DNA of 64,000 nucleotides, taken from NCBI RefSeq assembly GCF_035920445.1, contig NZ_CP109162.1:1178001-1242000 (forward strand). The letters are read 5' to 3'. The notes below the pieces were generated by a model. The model did not search any database. It was given only the letters and a program-made list of their open reading frames with translations, and was not told the origin of the DNA. The first letter of the stretch is position 1, and every line of letters starts with the position of its first letter. Of the stretch, positions 51,487 to 60,684 are shown in pieces. The DNA comes from Nocardia sp. NBC_01730 (GTDB lineage Bacteria > Actinomycetota > Actinomycetes > Mycobacteriales > Mycobacteriaceae). Position numbers and translations under genes: made by a program.

Positions 51487-52928
51487 CGGCAACCACGCTC
51501 GCCGATACGTCGGTCATGGCCACCACAGTGTGGCAGGCGCAGGTGCAGCTCCCGGATCTATGCGATGTGCCGCTGGGGCCCCGACAGGCATGCGAGCAAC
51601 TCGGGAGCGCCGCGTCCGACGCGGCAAGCTCCGCGCTCGACGACGTCGTCGACGCAATGCTCGACGGACTTACTCGAATGCTGCGGATGGCGATGTCCTG
51701 GTGGACCACGATTCCCTCGCCGCAACTCACGAGCGCCACTGGCGAGCCGGGCGCGGCGCTGTCGTCGATTCGTGAGTACAGCAGCGGATTGCAGGTGCTG
51801 TTGTTGACGACCGGGATCATGTTCGCCGCGGCGCGGTTGACGCTGGCCAAGCGGGGTGGCGTGGCGGGCGAGGCGCAGGAGAGTTTCCTGATGCTCGCGC
51901 GTGCGGTGTTCGCGTCGATGTCGTTCGCCGCCGTGGTTACCGTCGGAACGCGCGCCGGTGACGCATTCGCGAACTGGGTCATCTTCGATGCCAGCAGAGG
52001 TGACTTGGACGGTGTGGTCAACCGGCTGACGGCATTCGACGAAAGAACGCGTTCGGGGCTCGGGACCGGGGTTCTGCTCCTGGTCGGTTTGCTCGGCCTG
52101 ATCAGCACGCTGATCCAGCTGGTCATGCTCGTGGTTCGCCAGGCACTACTGATTCTGGTGGTGGCGGTGATCCCGCTGGCGGCAGCCGCGTCGGGGACCG
52201 GGCCGGGCTCGCAAGCCTACAAGAAACTGTTGAGCTGGTCGTTGGCGTTCGTGCTGTTCAAACCGGTCGGCGCGCTCGTCTACGCCATCGCGTTCACCGT
52301 GATCGGACACGACGAGCAACAAGATCCGCAACTGGTGTTGCTCGGGCTGATCCTGCTGGTGATGAGCGTGGTCGTGCTGCCCGCGTTGATCCGGCTGGTC
52401 GCCCCCGCAGTGGCGACCCTCGGTAGCGGTGGTGGTGCGACGGCAGTCCTGGCCGGTGGTGCCGCAGGAGTCGGAATGGCGGCGCTGGGGGACAGTTCGG
52501 GCGGGCGCAAGGTCAGCGAGGGGGATAACGCCGCTGGCGGATCACCGCCGGTCGGCCCGTCACAGCAAGACGGTTCACCTGCCGGCGGCGGGGGAGGCGG
52601 CCGGCCGATGGGCGGTGGTGGCGGGGACAGCGGTAGCTCCGGCGGGGGATCTGGTAGCGCTGGTACCGGCGATGGTGGTTCGGGCGGGGCGGGGGGTGGT
52701 GGTGTGCGGCCGACTGGCGGTGGAGCAGGCAAGCCCGCTGGTGCGGGCAGCGGTGGTGAAGCCGCTGGGGCCGTTGGAGGCGGAATTGCCGGAGCCGCTG
52801 TGATGGGTGCGCAGATCGCGAATGACACAGCACAGCAGGGTGTTTCAGCGGTCGAGGGCCAGACACGTGATGCCACCGAGGGTGGATTGGATCCTGACGC
52901 GATGGGGCCTGGGGAGGTGCGGCGATGA
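51483..52928 (+). CDS. VirB6/TrbL-like channel protein
   Basis: A 481-residue protein with six or more transmembrane helices between residues 95 and 320 (for example VLLLTTGIMFAAARLTLA, LLLVGLLGLISTLIQLVMLV, ALLILVVAVIPLAAAASG, LILLVMSVVVLPALIRLV) and a long Gly/Ser-rich C-terminal tail (340-450). This is the layout of TrbL/VirB6 conjugal transfer proteins in actinobacteria. It likely forms the inner-membrane part of the DNA channel. ATG overlaps the previous stop; its own stop overlaps SCO6880. Confidence 0.75.
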   Translation: MTATTLADTSVMATTVWQAQVQLPDLCDVPLGPRQACEQLGSAASDAASSALDDVVDAMLDGLTRMLRMAMSWWTTIPSPQLTSATGEPGAALSSIREYSSGLQVLLLTTGIMFAAARLTLAKRGGVAGEAQESFLMLARAVFASMSFAAVVTVGTRAGDAFANWVIFDASRGDLDGVVNRLTAFDERTRSGLGTGVLLLVGLLGLISTLIQLVMLVVRQALLILVVAVIPLAAAASGTGPGSQAYKKLLSWSLAFVLFKPVGALVYAIAFTVIGHDEQQDPQLVLLGLILLVMSVVVLPALIRLVAPAVATLGSGGGATAVLAGGAAGVGMAALGDSSGGRKVSEGDNAAGGSPPVGPSQQDGSPAGGGGGGRPMGGGGGDSGSSGGGSGSAGTGDGGSGGAGGGGVRPTGGGAGKPAGAGSGGEAAGAVGGGIAGAAVMGAQIANDTAQQGVSAVEGQTRDATEGGLDPDAMGPGEVRR

Positions 52929-54397
52929 CCACCCGCATGTACGGCCGCTGGGAACGCCCCCGTAGCGCTGGGTTCTTCGGTTTGACCTGGGGAGTGTCGA
53001 TGTTCGGGCTGGGCCTGATCATCACCGTGATGGTCGGGTTCATGATCACCCGATCATTGGTCGCCGCAGTCGGCCTGATCATGGTGGCCGGCCTGGTGTT
53101 CATGCCGCTGGCGATCACTCGTAATGGCCGTACGGGCTGGGAGATCGCGTTGCTGCGCATCCAGTTCGCGGCCGCGGGCGCCCGCGGCGAGCACATCTAC
53201 CGGGCCGGTCGGTTCTCCAGAATCCCCGGTATCGCGAAACTGCCCGGCTTGCTCGCGGATTCGCGTTTGTCGGAGTACGAGACCGCTGGTGGGAAACGGT
53301 TCGCCATGATCCACATCCGCCGCAGCGACCACTATTCGGTGGTGTTGCGGGTGATCCCGCGCGGCAAAGAGTTGGTCGACCAAGCCCAAATCGACTCCTG
53401 GGTCGAAGGATACGGCCAATTCCTGGCCACGCAGAGCCGCGGCGGGGAAGTCGTGGCGGTGACCTCGGTGTTGGACAACGTCGTCGAGACCCGCCTGAAA
53501 CAAGCTCGCGAGGTCGCCCGCCTGGTTCGCCCTGATGCCCCGGCCTATTCCAAGGCGGTGATGCGCGAAGCCGCCGCTGATGTCGGTGGGGTCGGTGTGC
53601 GGATAGAGGCACGCATCGCGATCACCTACCGGGCTATCGGCAAAGGCCGCATCCGCCGTGATGAAGCCGAGCAGGCGCGTGAGATCGGGCAACGTCTGCA
53701 AGGCGTGCTGTCCCAACTCGCCCGCGCGGGGCTGCCCGCGACACCGTTGCAGGCGTGGGAGGTGCTGGGGCTGGTGCGTACCCGATACGACCTCGCCTCC
53801 CAGCGAGACGTGGAAGCCGCAGGCCCCGAGATCACCCAAACCCATACGTGGGACTCGGTCGGGCCGCTCGCGCACCAGGACCGCTGGGATCACTACGTCC
53901 ACGACGGTGCCCGCTCGATCACCTGGGAAATGGACGCCGCCCCGCGCGGCGCGGTGATGGAAAACGTCCTCGAGGAACTGCTGCGCCCCCGCGCCGATGT
54001 ACCGCGCAAGCGGGTCGCGGTCGTGTACCGGCTGCACTCGGCCGCCGAAGCTACCACCCTCGTCGATTCAGACTTTCGTGACGCGGTCGCCGCGGAACAG
54101 ACCGAACGTGGCATCGCCTCGGCCTCCGCGCGCATCCGTGTCGGCAACACTCAAGCCGCCCGCGAAGAACAAGCCCGCGGCGCCGGGTTGACCCGCTTCG
54201 GTGTTCTCGTCACGGTGACCGATCACCTCGACGGCGATCTGCCCGGGATCGAGGCGTCGGTGAAGGGGATGACGGCGGCGTCCCGGCTGGGTGTGCGGCG
54301 CTGCTACGGCAGCCAAGCCGCCGCGTTTGCCGCGGCGCTCGGCATCGGGTTGATCCTGCCCGAGCACACCTCCATTTCCAAGCGGGTCTCGAATTGA
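52925..54397 (+). CDS. SCO6880-family conjugation protein
   Basis: A 490-residue protein with two N-terminal helices (GLGLIITVMVGFMITRSL and VAAVGLIMVAGLVFMPLAI) followed by a large soluble part with the family features RTGWEIALLRIQF, RFAMIHIRRSDHYSVVL and GVVAVTSVLDN-type strands. The SCO6880 family is a conserved component of actinobacterial type IV secretion, comparable to a VirB3-VirB4 N-terminal fusion. The ATPase that should complete VirB4 is at 54909. Between them lies a reversed recombinase fragment. Confidence 0.8.
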   Translation: MTTRMYGRWERPRSAGFFGLTWGVSMFGLGLIITVMVGFMITRSLVAAVGLIMVAGLVFMPLAITRNGRTGWEIALLRIQFAAAGARGEHIYRAGRFSRIPGIAKLPGLLADSRLSEYETAGGKRFAMIHIRRSDHYSVVLRVIPRGKELVDQAQIDSWVEGYGQFLATQSRGGEVVAVTSVLDNVVETRLKQAREVARLVRPDAPAYSKAVMREAAADVGGVGVRIEARIAITYRAIGKGRIRRDEAEQAREIGQRLQGVLSQLARAGLPATPLQAWEVLGLVRTRYDLASQRDVEAAGPEITQTHTWDSVGPLAHQDRWDHYVHDGARSITWEMDAAPRGAVMENVLEELLRPRADVPRKRVAVVYRLHSAAEATTLVDSDFRDAVAAEQTERGIASASARIRVGNTQAAREEQARGAGLTRFGVLVTVTDHLDGDLPGIEASVKGMTAASRLGVRRCYGSQAAAFAAALGIGLILPEHTSISKRVSN

Positions 54398-54423
54398 ACG
54401 GGTTCACGGAAACTGAAGCGTTT

Positions 54424-54882
54424 TCAGGGGGAACCCGAGTGCTCTCCGGCGGTATCCGGGTGGGTGTGTGCTCGGGTTGGGGTGGAACCTGGCGGGCTGG
54501 TGGTGTGAGGGTCGGTCAGCAGTTGCCGGGCCATCTCCCACAACGGGCGACCGAACCAGGTTCGCATCTGTTCGAGATTGCTCAGGTCACCCCGGATCGT
54601 TGCATCGGCAAGCCCCGCTGCCGAGCGCGCGAGCACGAACTCGGCCAGCACATCGGTCTCGAACCGCTCCAACTCCTCGGCCGAGGCCGCCGGACGAATC
54701 GACCGCAGATCCCGGACCGCCTTGACGCCCAACCCATACACCTCGTCTTCGCCCGACGTGGAAGGAGATCGAGAAGCATGAAACCACTTCAGAAGAGCCG
54801 AGACAACCTCAATACGTCGATCACAGCACGTATCTCGGTAATGGCCCTTGGTCTGCGGCTCGCCGTCATCACCCTCCCCCAA
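54424..54882 (-). pseudogene. N-terminal fragment of a tyrosine recombinase
   Basis: On the reverse strand, a reading with DVLAEFVLARSAAGLADATI, then RGDLSNLEQMRTWFGRPLWEM matches the core-binding domain of tyrosine recombinases (FGRPLW box). No catalytic domain follows; the rest is Pro/Thr-rich. It sits antisense in the gap between SCO6880 and the VirB4-like ATPase, probably a relic of an inserted element that left the operon intact. Confidence 0.5.
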
Positions 54883-54908
54883 TCGAACCTGAGTGATGGG
54901 GAGCTGAG

Positions 54909-56618
54909 TTGAACACCCAGCGCCACAAGGTATCCCGGCCCGCGCGCACCCACACCGTCGCGGGAGTACGGGTACTCACGGCCCAGGCCCGCGCCGCGAC
55001 TGAAGCGACCGCCGACAAGCCCGGCCTCCGAGGTTGGCGGGCGCGGATGGCGATATCGAGCGATGATCACCGCCAGGCCACCATCGCGCGCCGCGCGAAT
55101 GAATCCGGCCATGATGGCTTCGACCGATCGCCGCCGCAACTGTCGGACCGCGGCTACCGCGGGCTCGGCGGCGGTCGCGCCGCGGTCGTTCCCAGCACCC
55201 CGGAGTGGCGCGCCACCACGGCACAAGTGAGCGGGCTGTGGCCGTTCACTGTCGGCGCGAGCGCCCCGACTGTCGGCACACCGGTCGGTGCGCACTACAT
55301 CACCGGCGCTCCCGTGCATTTCGACCCGATGAGCTGGTTCCTGCGCGGGTTCATCACCGCGCCGATCGCTTTCGTGCTGGCCCTCAACGGATTCGGCAAA
55401 TCCAGTCTCATCCGCCGAATGGTGACCGGCGCGGTCGCGGCCGGGGAAACCGTCCTGTGCATGGGTGACACAAAACCCGACTACCGCGACCTCGTCGAAA
55501 AGCTCGGCGGGCAAATCATCGATGTCGGATACGGGCACAACACCATCAACCCCCTCGACGTCGGCGCGCTCGGCGCTGTCGTCGACCGGCTCACCGACCC
55601 CGATCAACGCCGCCAAGTCACCGCCCGCGTCGAGGCCGGGCAGGTCAATATTGTTGCCGGCCTCATCGAACTCGTGCGCGGCTCCCGAGTGGCCGACTAC
55701 GAAGAAGTCCTCCTCGCTGCGGGATTGCGTGAGTTGTACACCCCGGCAAACGGATTCAGCTATACGAACCCACCGTTGCTTTCGAACCTGCTCGAAGTGA
55801 TCTCCGACGGCGGTGACCGGTTACGCGAATTCGCCGAAGAAGACAACGAACAGACCTATCGGGCCAGCACCAAAACGCTGCGGCGCTCGCTGCGGGCATT
55901 GGTAGAAGGACCGTTCGGGGCGATATTCAATGGAGCCACCACCACCGGCATCGACTTGGCGAGCCCGGCAGTGTGCGTGGATGTCTCCCGTATTCCCGAA
56001 GGCGACAACAAGCTCCTGGCAGCGGTCCTGATGGTGTGCTGGTCAGAGGGATTCGGAGCGGTCGCCGCCGCCCATGCTCTGGCTGATGCGGGGCTTGCCC
56101 CGCCACGCACTTTCGAGGTCGTCATGGACGAGATCTGGCGTGTCCTCGGGGTGGGGGAATTCATGGTCGACCGTGTCGATGCGCTGACCCGCCTGAACCG
56201 GCCCCTGGGCACCGGGTTGATCATGTGCAGCCACACCATCAAAGACCTCACCGCCTTCGATTCACCGGCCGCCCAAGCCAAAGCCCTCGGCTTCTTCGAA
56301 CGTGCCCGCGCGAAACTGATCGGGCCGGTCGGACCGGAAGAGATCAACCGCATCCGCGCGGCCGTCGGAGTAACCGACACCGAAAAGCTCCTGGTCACCT
56401 CCTGGGCCGCGCCACGCCCACCTTCGGATGACGACCTCGACCCGTCGCGCCGCGAAACCCCGCCCGGCACAGGCTGTTTCCTGCTCAAGACCGGTGAAGC
56501 GGCCGAGCCGGGCATCCCGTTCCGGTTGGAATTCACCCCGACCGAACGCACGGCAGACGTGCACAACACCAACCGGCGCTTCGACAACCTGCCCGCTGCC
56601 GGGGAAGTGAGCAGGTGA
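54909..56618 (+). CDS. VirB4/TraC-like conjugation ATPase
   Basis: A 569-residue protein, TTG start with GGGGAG upstream. Walker A is LNGFGKSSLIRR near residue 165 and Walker B is VVMDEIWRVL near 405; between them is FGAIFNGATTTGIDL, and CSHTIKDLTAF resembles the sensor region, as in VirB4 ATPases of actinobacterial conjugation systems. The N-terminal 90 residues are basic. It powers assembly or transfer together with SCO6880. No separate VirD4 coupling protein or relaxase is visible in the window. Confidence 0.8.
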   Translation: MNTQRHKVSRPARTHTVAGVRVLTAQARAATEATADKPGLRGWRARMAISSDDHRQATIARRANESGHDGFDRSPPQLSDRGYRGLGGGRAAVVPSTPEWRATTAQVSGLWPFTVGASAPTVGTPVGAHYITGAPVHFDPMSWFLRGFITAPIAFVLALNGFGKSSLIRRMVTGAVAAGETVLCMGDTKPDYRDLVEKLGGQIIDVGYGHNTINPLDVGALGAVVDRLTDPDQRRQVTARVEAGQVNIVAGLIELVRGSRVADYEEVLLAAGLRELYTPANGFSYTNPPLLSNLLEVISDGGDRLREFAEEDNEQTYRASTKTLRRSLRALVEGPFGAIFNGATTTGIDLASPAVCVDVSRIPEGDNKLLAAVLMVCWSEGFGAVAAAHALADAGLAPPRTFEVVMDEIWRVLGVGEFMVDRVDALTRLNRPLGTGLIMCSHTIKDLTAFDSPAAQAKALGFFERARAKLIGPVGPEEINRIRAAVGVTDTEKLLVTSWAAPRPPSDDDLDPSRRETPPGTGCFLLKTGEAAEPGIPFRLEFTPTERTADVHNTNRRFDNLPAAGEVSR

Positions 56619-56939
56619 TTGTGGGATCTCATGACTGAGTTCGCTTGTCTCAGTATAAATCCGCCCGAAGTTCGCTGCCGAACAATTGGTGAGATTTCGG
56701 GTCGGTGTGTCCATGGCCGTATGACGGCAACCAGTTGGCTGAGACGACGCCAAGAAGCCGAAGTCGAGCGCGCCGTCCGCGCACGCAGAGATCCGATGGC
56801 CCAACGCCGCGTCTACTACCGCTTCACCCCCGACGGACATTGCGGCGCGATCCGAGCGCCGCGTACAACCCCGACAGGAGGCGCAACTGATGAGACAAAC
56901 CACGATTCGTGCAAGTCGAAATCACAAGGGATGCAATGA
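56619..56939 (+). CDS. Small hypothetical protein
   Basis: The frame starts at TTG 56619 (ATG at 56631) and ends at 56939. The second half (MTATSWLRRRQEAEVERAVR, then DPMAQRRVYYRFTPDGHCGA) is coding-like and could start at ATG 56721. The first half resembles the middle of the frame at 57798 (both have an MW-rich start and CRxxxxGE), suggesting an old duplication. Function unknown; start uncertain. Confidence 0.35.
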   Translation: MWDLMTEFACLSINPPEVRCRTIGEISGRCVHGRMTATSWLRRRQEAEVERAVRARRDPMAQRRVYYRFTPDGHCGAIRAPRTTPTGGATDETNHDSCKSKSQGMQ

Positions 56940-57078
56940 ATGTCGAGAACCTGAACAAGGCGCGAACAACCTCGCCCGCCACACCGAACCCCGTATCGCC
57001 TCGGAGGAATTCGTACGCGCCGGGCTGGTCGGGATGGGGTTGTCTCACCTATTCGCCGCAGAGGAGGTGATCCGATGA
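56890..57078 (+). CDS. Small hypothetical protein, MRQ-type
   Basis: This 62-residue protein starts at ATG with AGGAGG 8 bases upstream and its stop overlaps the next ATG. The N-terminus (MRQTTIRASRNHKGCNECRE) is also seen, degenerate, at 57798. The C-terminal part is a helix (EEFVRAGLVGMGLSHLFAAE). A competing frame (56936-57070) overlaps it. Unknown function. Confidence 0.45.
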   Translation: MRQTTIRASRNHKGCNECREPEQGANNLARHTEPRIASEEFVRAGLVGMGLSHLFAAEEVIR

Positions 57079-57695
57079 GCTGGCCCGCCGATTTCGTTGT
57101 GCTGCAACCGGACGGCGCGGTCATCTACGGCTCACGTGACCGCGATCAGGGCTGGCGGGACGCTATACGCGCGCATGTGCCGGACCTGAGCACCCAGGGC
57201 ATAGGCCGGGTGCGGGCCTGGTTCGCCGACGACTTCGCAAGCCTGGACCTGCGTCCGAACCCGCTCGCCGATCAGGTGCTCGCACACTTGGGCTATCGCC
57301 ACCCGAGCGGCTGGTACGGCCCGGTCGCGGTGACCATGGAAGAGAACATGGCGGGCGACATCCCGCCGCTGTCTTCCGAAGTCCGCGAGACGGTGAACGG
57401 AGTGCTCGCCACGGCGAACAGTCCTGACAGCCGCACCGCAGACATCGTCGACACCGGTCTACCCGCCGACCTGGATGCGGCACTGGAAGCTGACATCGAC
57501 AGTGCCTCGAAAGACTCCGTGCGACCGTCCATCCAACGCGACCGGCAACTGGCTGAGGCCGACTACGAGAGCGAGCGGTTGATCGCCGCGGCCGGTCTCG
57601 ATGCGGACCTGCACGGAGGTGCGGAGCCAAGCGCCGACGCTGACTCGGCGAGCGACGGCGTCGCGCTGCCGGACATACCGGAGGTCGGGTTATGA
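57075..57695 (+). CDS. Hypothetical protein
   Basis: A 206-residue acidic protein. An N-terminal alpha/beta domain (ADFVVLQPDGAVIYGSRDRD, then IGRVRAWFADDF) is followed by HPSGWYGPVAVTMEEN and a long acidic C-terminus. No signal peptide or membrane helix. Small soluble proteins like this occur in many conjugation operons; I do not recognise it. Overlapped by ATGA at both ends. Confidence 0.6.
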   Translation: MSWPADFVVLQPDGAVIYGSRDRDQGWRDAIRAHVPDLSTQGIGRVRAWFADDFASLDLRPNPLADQVLAHLGYRHPSGWYGPVAVTMEENMAGDIPPLSSEVRETVNGVLATANSPDSRTADIVDTGLPADLDAALEADIDSASKDSVRPSIQRDRQLAEADYESERLIAAAGLDADLHGGAEPSADADSASDGVALPDIPEVGL

Positions 57696-57829
57696 CCGAT
57701 CGACGACCAGATCCATCGATGGCCGGCTCGCGGCCACCAACGGATCCGAGGCTCGCGGAAAGCGCAAAACCAATGAGACACCTCAGCTGCAAAACCGATG
57801 AGACAACCCCTGGTTCGCGCAGGTCGTGA
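57692..57829 (+). CDS. Tiny bridging reading frame
   Basis: Forty-five residues starting in the stop of the previous gene (ATGA). It overlaps the start of the frame at 57798 and contains MRHLSCKTDETTPG, a weak third copy of the MRQ-type start. May exist only to couple translation. Confidence 0.3.
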   Translation: MTDRRPDPSMAGSRPPTDPRLAESAKPMRHLSCKTDETTPGSRRS

Positions 57830-58202
57830 TGACCGCGGACGTAGGGAATGCCGAGAACCCACAGTGATGTGGCTTCTTCTTCCCATGATTTTTGTCGCCT
57901 TTCTCATCAATCAGTCGCCGATCTGTCGCTTCCGGCAACTCGGTGAGAATCCGGCTGGCCACCAGGCAGCTGCCCGATCACTCCAACCACTAGAAGGCGC
58001 AAAACCGATGCGACAACAAAGGCCCAAACACCCTGAGAACAACCACGATTCGCACGATCAAAAGCCCGGACCGTGGTTCGAGTGCCGCACCTGCCGGGGT
58101 GATGAGGGCCAGGTCGTCAACGGCCACCAGTGGGAGAACTGCGAAACCTGTGAAGGTCAGGGCGGCTGGCCTGAAGACATCTACGCCGACACCACATCGT
58201 GA
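57798..58202 (+). CDS. Membrane segment plus CxxC zinc-ribbon protein
   Basis: 134 residues. An MRQ-type N-terminus (MRQPLVRAGRDDRGRRECRE) leads to one hydrophobic helix (MWLLLPMIFVAFLI), then at ATG 58008 a second in-frame start and a zinc-ribbon-like domain with CRTC and CETCEGQGG spaced like DnaJ-type repeats. The gene could be the whole frame or only the last 64 residues, each start being preceded by GCAAAACCG. Possible DNA- or protein-binding role. Confidence 0.45.
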   Translation: MRQPLVRAGRDDRGRRECREPTVMWLLLPMIFVAFLINQSPICRFRQLGENPAGHQAAARSLQPLEGAKPMRQQRPKHPENNHDSHDQKPGPWFECRTCRGDEGQVVNGHQWENCETCEGQGGWPEDIYADTTS

Positions 58203-58247
58203 TGACCGACAGCGCAATCAATAGCCGGAGCCTACAGGTGATGACCG

Positions 58248-59411
58248 ATGGACAAATCATCGAAAGTTGTTGCTGCGACAGCGATGTCAGTCGCTATCGC
58301 GTTGATCGCGCTGCTACTGGTGGTCCTCGGTGCAAATCCGACCTTGTCGTGTGCGACCCCGCTGTCGAACAGCGCTACAGGTATCAACGGTTCGACCGGC
58401 CAGAGTGTGGCAGGGCTCTCGGAGCGGCAATTGCAGCTGGCACGCAACGGTGTCGCCATCGGCAAGCAGCGCGGGATGCCGGAATCGGTGATCATCGCCG
58501 AACTCGCCGCTCAAGCAGCCGAGAGCAGTTTCCGGAATCTGGCCAACCCCGCAGTGCCCGAGTCGCTCCACTACGCCAACGACGGACTCGGACACGACTA
58601 CGACTCGGTCGGTCCGCACCAGATCCGGTTCAGTATCCATGGATCCGTCGGTATCGCACGGTTGATGGACCCGGTCTACCAGATCAACTGGTTCTACGAC
58701 CGTGCCGCGGAGTTGGGCCGCGACGCAGAACGAATGTCACCTGCCGAGCTTGCCCAAGCAATCGAACGCTCCGCGCCGAACGCCTATGGAGCACAACTGG
58801 AGCTGGCTCGCCAACTGTATGTGATGTTCGCCGACATCGACCCCGGCTCGGCACCCGCTGCGCCAGGAGAACCGGCCCTCGGGTGTGGGCCGACCGGCTC
58901 CGGCACACCGCTGCCCGCGGAGGCGAGTGCGTTCGGACGAGCGGTAATCGAGTACGCCGCCCGCTGGGTCGGCACCCCGTATGTGTGGGGTGGCGGCGAC
59001 ACCAACGGCCCGACCAACGGCGGCTTCGACTGCTCCGGGTTGACCCTCTACGCGATATACCACGCCTCCGGCGGGCGAATTCGATTGCCGCACTACACCC
59101 AAGCCCAACAAGACGACCCGTCCGCACAGGTCGTGCCGTTCGCGGACCGGGCACCAGGGGATCTGATCTTCTTCACCACACCCGGCGATACGGCTTCCCA
59201 TCACGTCGGCATCTACTACGGCCGCGTTTTCTATGGTCTCGACGACGAAACCGGGACCGAGATGTTGCTGCACGCTCCGCAAACCGGGCAAACGGTCACC
59301 CTCACTGCGCTATCCGCCTGGAAGGGCGAACGCATGGACGTGCGCCGTTACAGCAACCCAACAGTTCCAAAAACGTCATCGCAACCTGGGCAAGGAGATG
59401 TCCGGCAGTGA
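58248..59411 (+). CDS. Bifunctional peptidoglycan hydrolase (lytic domain plus NlpC/P60)
   Basis: A 387-residue protein. An N-terminal membrane anchor (TAMSVAIALIALLLVVLG) precedes a lysozyme/transglycosylase-like domain (about 55-185; Glu in AQAAESSFRNLANP, then GPHQIR) and a C-terminal NlpC/P60 peptidase (about 225-370) with Cys in FDCSGLTLY, His in HHVGIYYG and a final LLHAP. It cuts glycan and peptide links of the wall to let the transfer channel pass, like VirB1-type proteins. It matches the C40 hydrolases of other actinobacterial conjugation operons. Confidence 0.82.
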   Translation: MDKSSKVVAATAMSVAIALIALLLVVLGANPTLSCATPLSNSATGINGSTGQSVAGLSERQLQLARNGVAIGKQRGMPESVIIAELAAQAAESSFRNLANPAVPESLHYANDGLGHDYDSVGPHQIRFSIHGSVGIARLMDPVYQINWFYDRAAELGRDAERMSPAELAQAIERSAPNAYGAQLELARQLYVMFADIDPGSAPAAPGEPALGCGPTGSGTPLPAEASAFGRAVIEYAARWVGTPYVWGGGDTNGPTNGGFDCSGLTLYAIYHASGGRIRLPHYTQAQQDDPSAQVVPFADRAPGDLIFFTTPGDTASHHVGIYYGRVFYGLDDETGTEMLLHAPQTGQTVTLTALSAWKGERMDVRRYSNPTVPKTSSQPGQGDVRQ

Positions 59412-59476
59412 TCCTCGCGATCCGGCGCACGTGCGAAACCTACAACTACTACCCCAACCTCACCATCAGGAGGTAG
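59408..59476 (+). CDS. Tiny bridging reading frame
   Basis: Twenty-two residues (MILAIRRTCETYNYYPNLTI..) starting with GTGA overlap at the previous stop and ending in AGGAGGTAG, so its last codons are the ribosome-binding site of the next gene (ATG 59480). Confidence 0.3.
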   Translation: MILAIRRTCETYNYYPNLTIRR

Positions 59477-59479
59477 AAC

Positions 59480-60145
59480 ATGAAAACCTCACCAACCCAG
59501 AGTGTTCCGCATTCTACTGTCACGCCGGAGCTGGTCGTAGGTGTCCGCGCGGCGGAGTTGCGCAAGTTCACCCGTGTCTGCCAGTTCGACCGGGTGGCTG
59601 TCGAGCACGGGTTCACCGATGTCCTCAGCTTCGAGCGGTACTTGACTGCATTGCTGGTCGCGGGGATCGACTACGAGGGTCGGCGGCAAGCCGAAGCAGC
59701 GCGCCGTTGCGTGCATCGACGGTTGGCAGCGGCGGCGGCCCGAGGCCCGCGGTTGATGCTGTGGTCGGCCGCCACGATGGACACCTTCACCATCTGCCGG
59801 GGCGAGGGCCAGATCGTCTGGCACGATCTGTTCCCTCGCGGAACCGCCATTGGCACCGGTGCGGCAGCGGCGGAAGCCTCAGCACAACAAGCGATTTGGC
59901 TGGCGGGTCAAGCTCGCATCCAATGGGGTGCTGACGTTGCGACTCTGCATCTGGTCCTGGCTCGCAGTCGTGGCGTGGACTCGGCGGTGCTGCATCGTGC
60001 CGCCCTCACCGCCGCGCTGGTACTGGATGTAGTGACCGATCCGGTGCATAACCCGGCTGCTGAACAATGCTGTCGCCGCGAGGCCGTCGATTGGTCGACC
60101 ACCGACCTCGGCGGCCTGTTCGACGCACACCGGGAGTCGGCATGA
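59480..60145 (+). CDS. Hypothetical protein
   Basis: A 221-residue, mainly helical soluble protein; AGGAGG is 7 bases upstream. It contains a basic helix (AEAARRCVHRRLAAAAARG) and LMLWSAATMDTFTICRGEGQ. No signal peptide. No family recognised. Overlaps the downstream lipoprotein start by ATGA. Confidence 0.55.
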   Translation: MKTSPTQSVPHSTVTPELVVGVRAAELRKFTRVCQFDRVAVEHGFTDVLSFERYLTALLVAGIDYEGRRQAEAARRCVHRRLAAAAARGPRLMLWSAATMDTFTICRGEGQIVWHDLFPRGTAIGTGAAAAEASAQQAIWLAGQARIQWGADVATLHLVLARSRGVDSAVLHRAALTAALVLDVVTDPVHNPAAEQCCRREAVDWSTTDLGGLFDAHRESA

Positions 60146-60684
60146 CCCGAGCGAAGTTGCTGGCCGGCGTCGTAGGTATGGCCGCGGTAGTCGCGGGAGG
60201 GTGTTCCGCGAACACCACGCTGCCGGTGTCCAGCAATGAACACCTTTGCCGTAAAGCAGGCTTCGCGTCGCCATTCAGCGACGTCGATGCTTGCACGGCC
60301 GACGCGACGCTGACGGCGGCGGTGCACGCCGTGTTCAGTTATCGGCCGGGGGAACAAGGAGACCAGCGGGCAGCCTTCCGGGCGGCGCGACCGTTGATGG
60401 ACCCCCGATTCGCCGAACGCGCAGAGCCCGCAGCGTTGGTGTGGGCACCGGTGAGCGTGACGCAGTGGCAGCAGTGGCGAACCGACGCCGTCACGATCAC
60501 CGCAGTCGCTCGCGTCACCAGCGACGACCACTCCGCCGACACCGCGACCAGCGCGAGCCGAGTCCTGGCCGTTGAACTCGCCTCCAGTGACCAATCAGCG
60601 ATTGGGTTCTCCGTGTACGCCCACGCCACCCGCACCAGTGCTGGTGCGGCGTGGCTGCTGTCCGGATTGGAGGTGCTGTCGTGA
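60142..60684 (+). CDS. Lipoprotein
   Basis: A 180-residue protein with a short signal and lipobox (LLAGVVGMAAVVAGGCSAN; Cys at about 21). The exported part has two Cys that may pair and helical and strand segments (TLTAAVHAVFSYRPGEQGD; VLAVELASSDQSAIGFSVYA). It resembles the VirB8/NTF2-sized lipoprotein at 50028 in length and ordering, without clear sequence identity. Overlaps both neighbours. Confidence 0.6.
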   Translation: MTRAKLLAGVVGMAAVVAGGCSANTTLPVSSNEHLCRKAGFASPFSDVDACTADATLTAAVHAVFSYRPGEQGDQRAAFRAARPLMDPRFAERAEPAALVWAPVSVTQWQQWRTDAVTITAVARVTSDDHSADTATSASRVLAVELASSDQSAIGFSVYAHATRTSAGAAWLLSGLEVLS

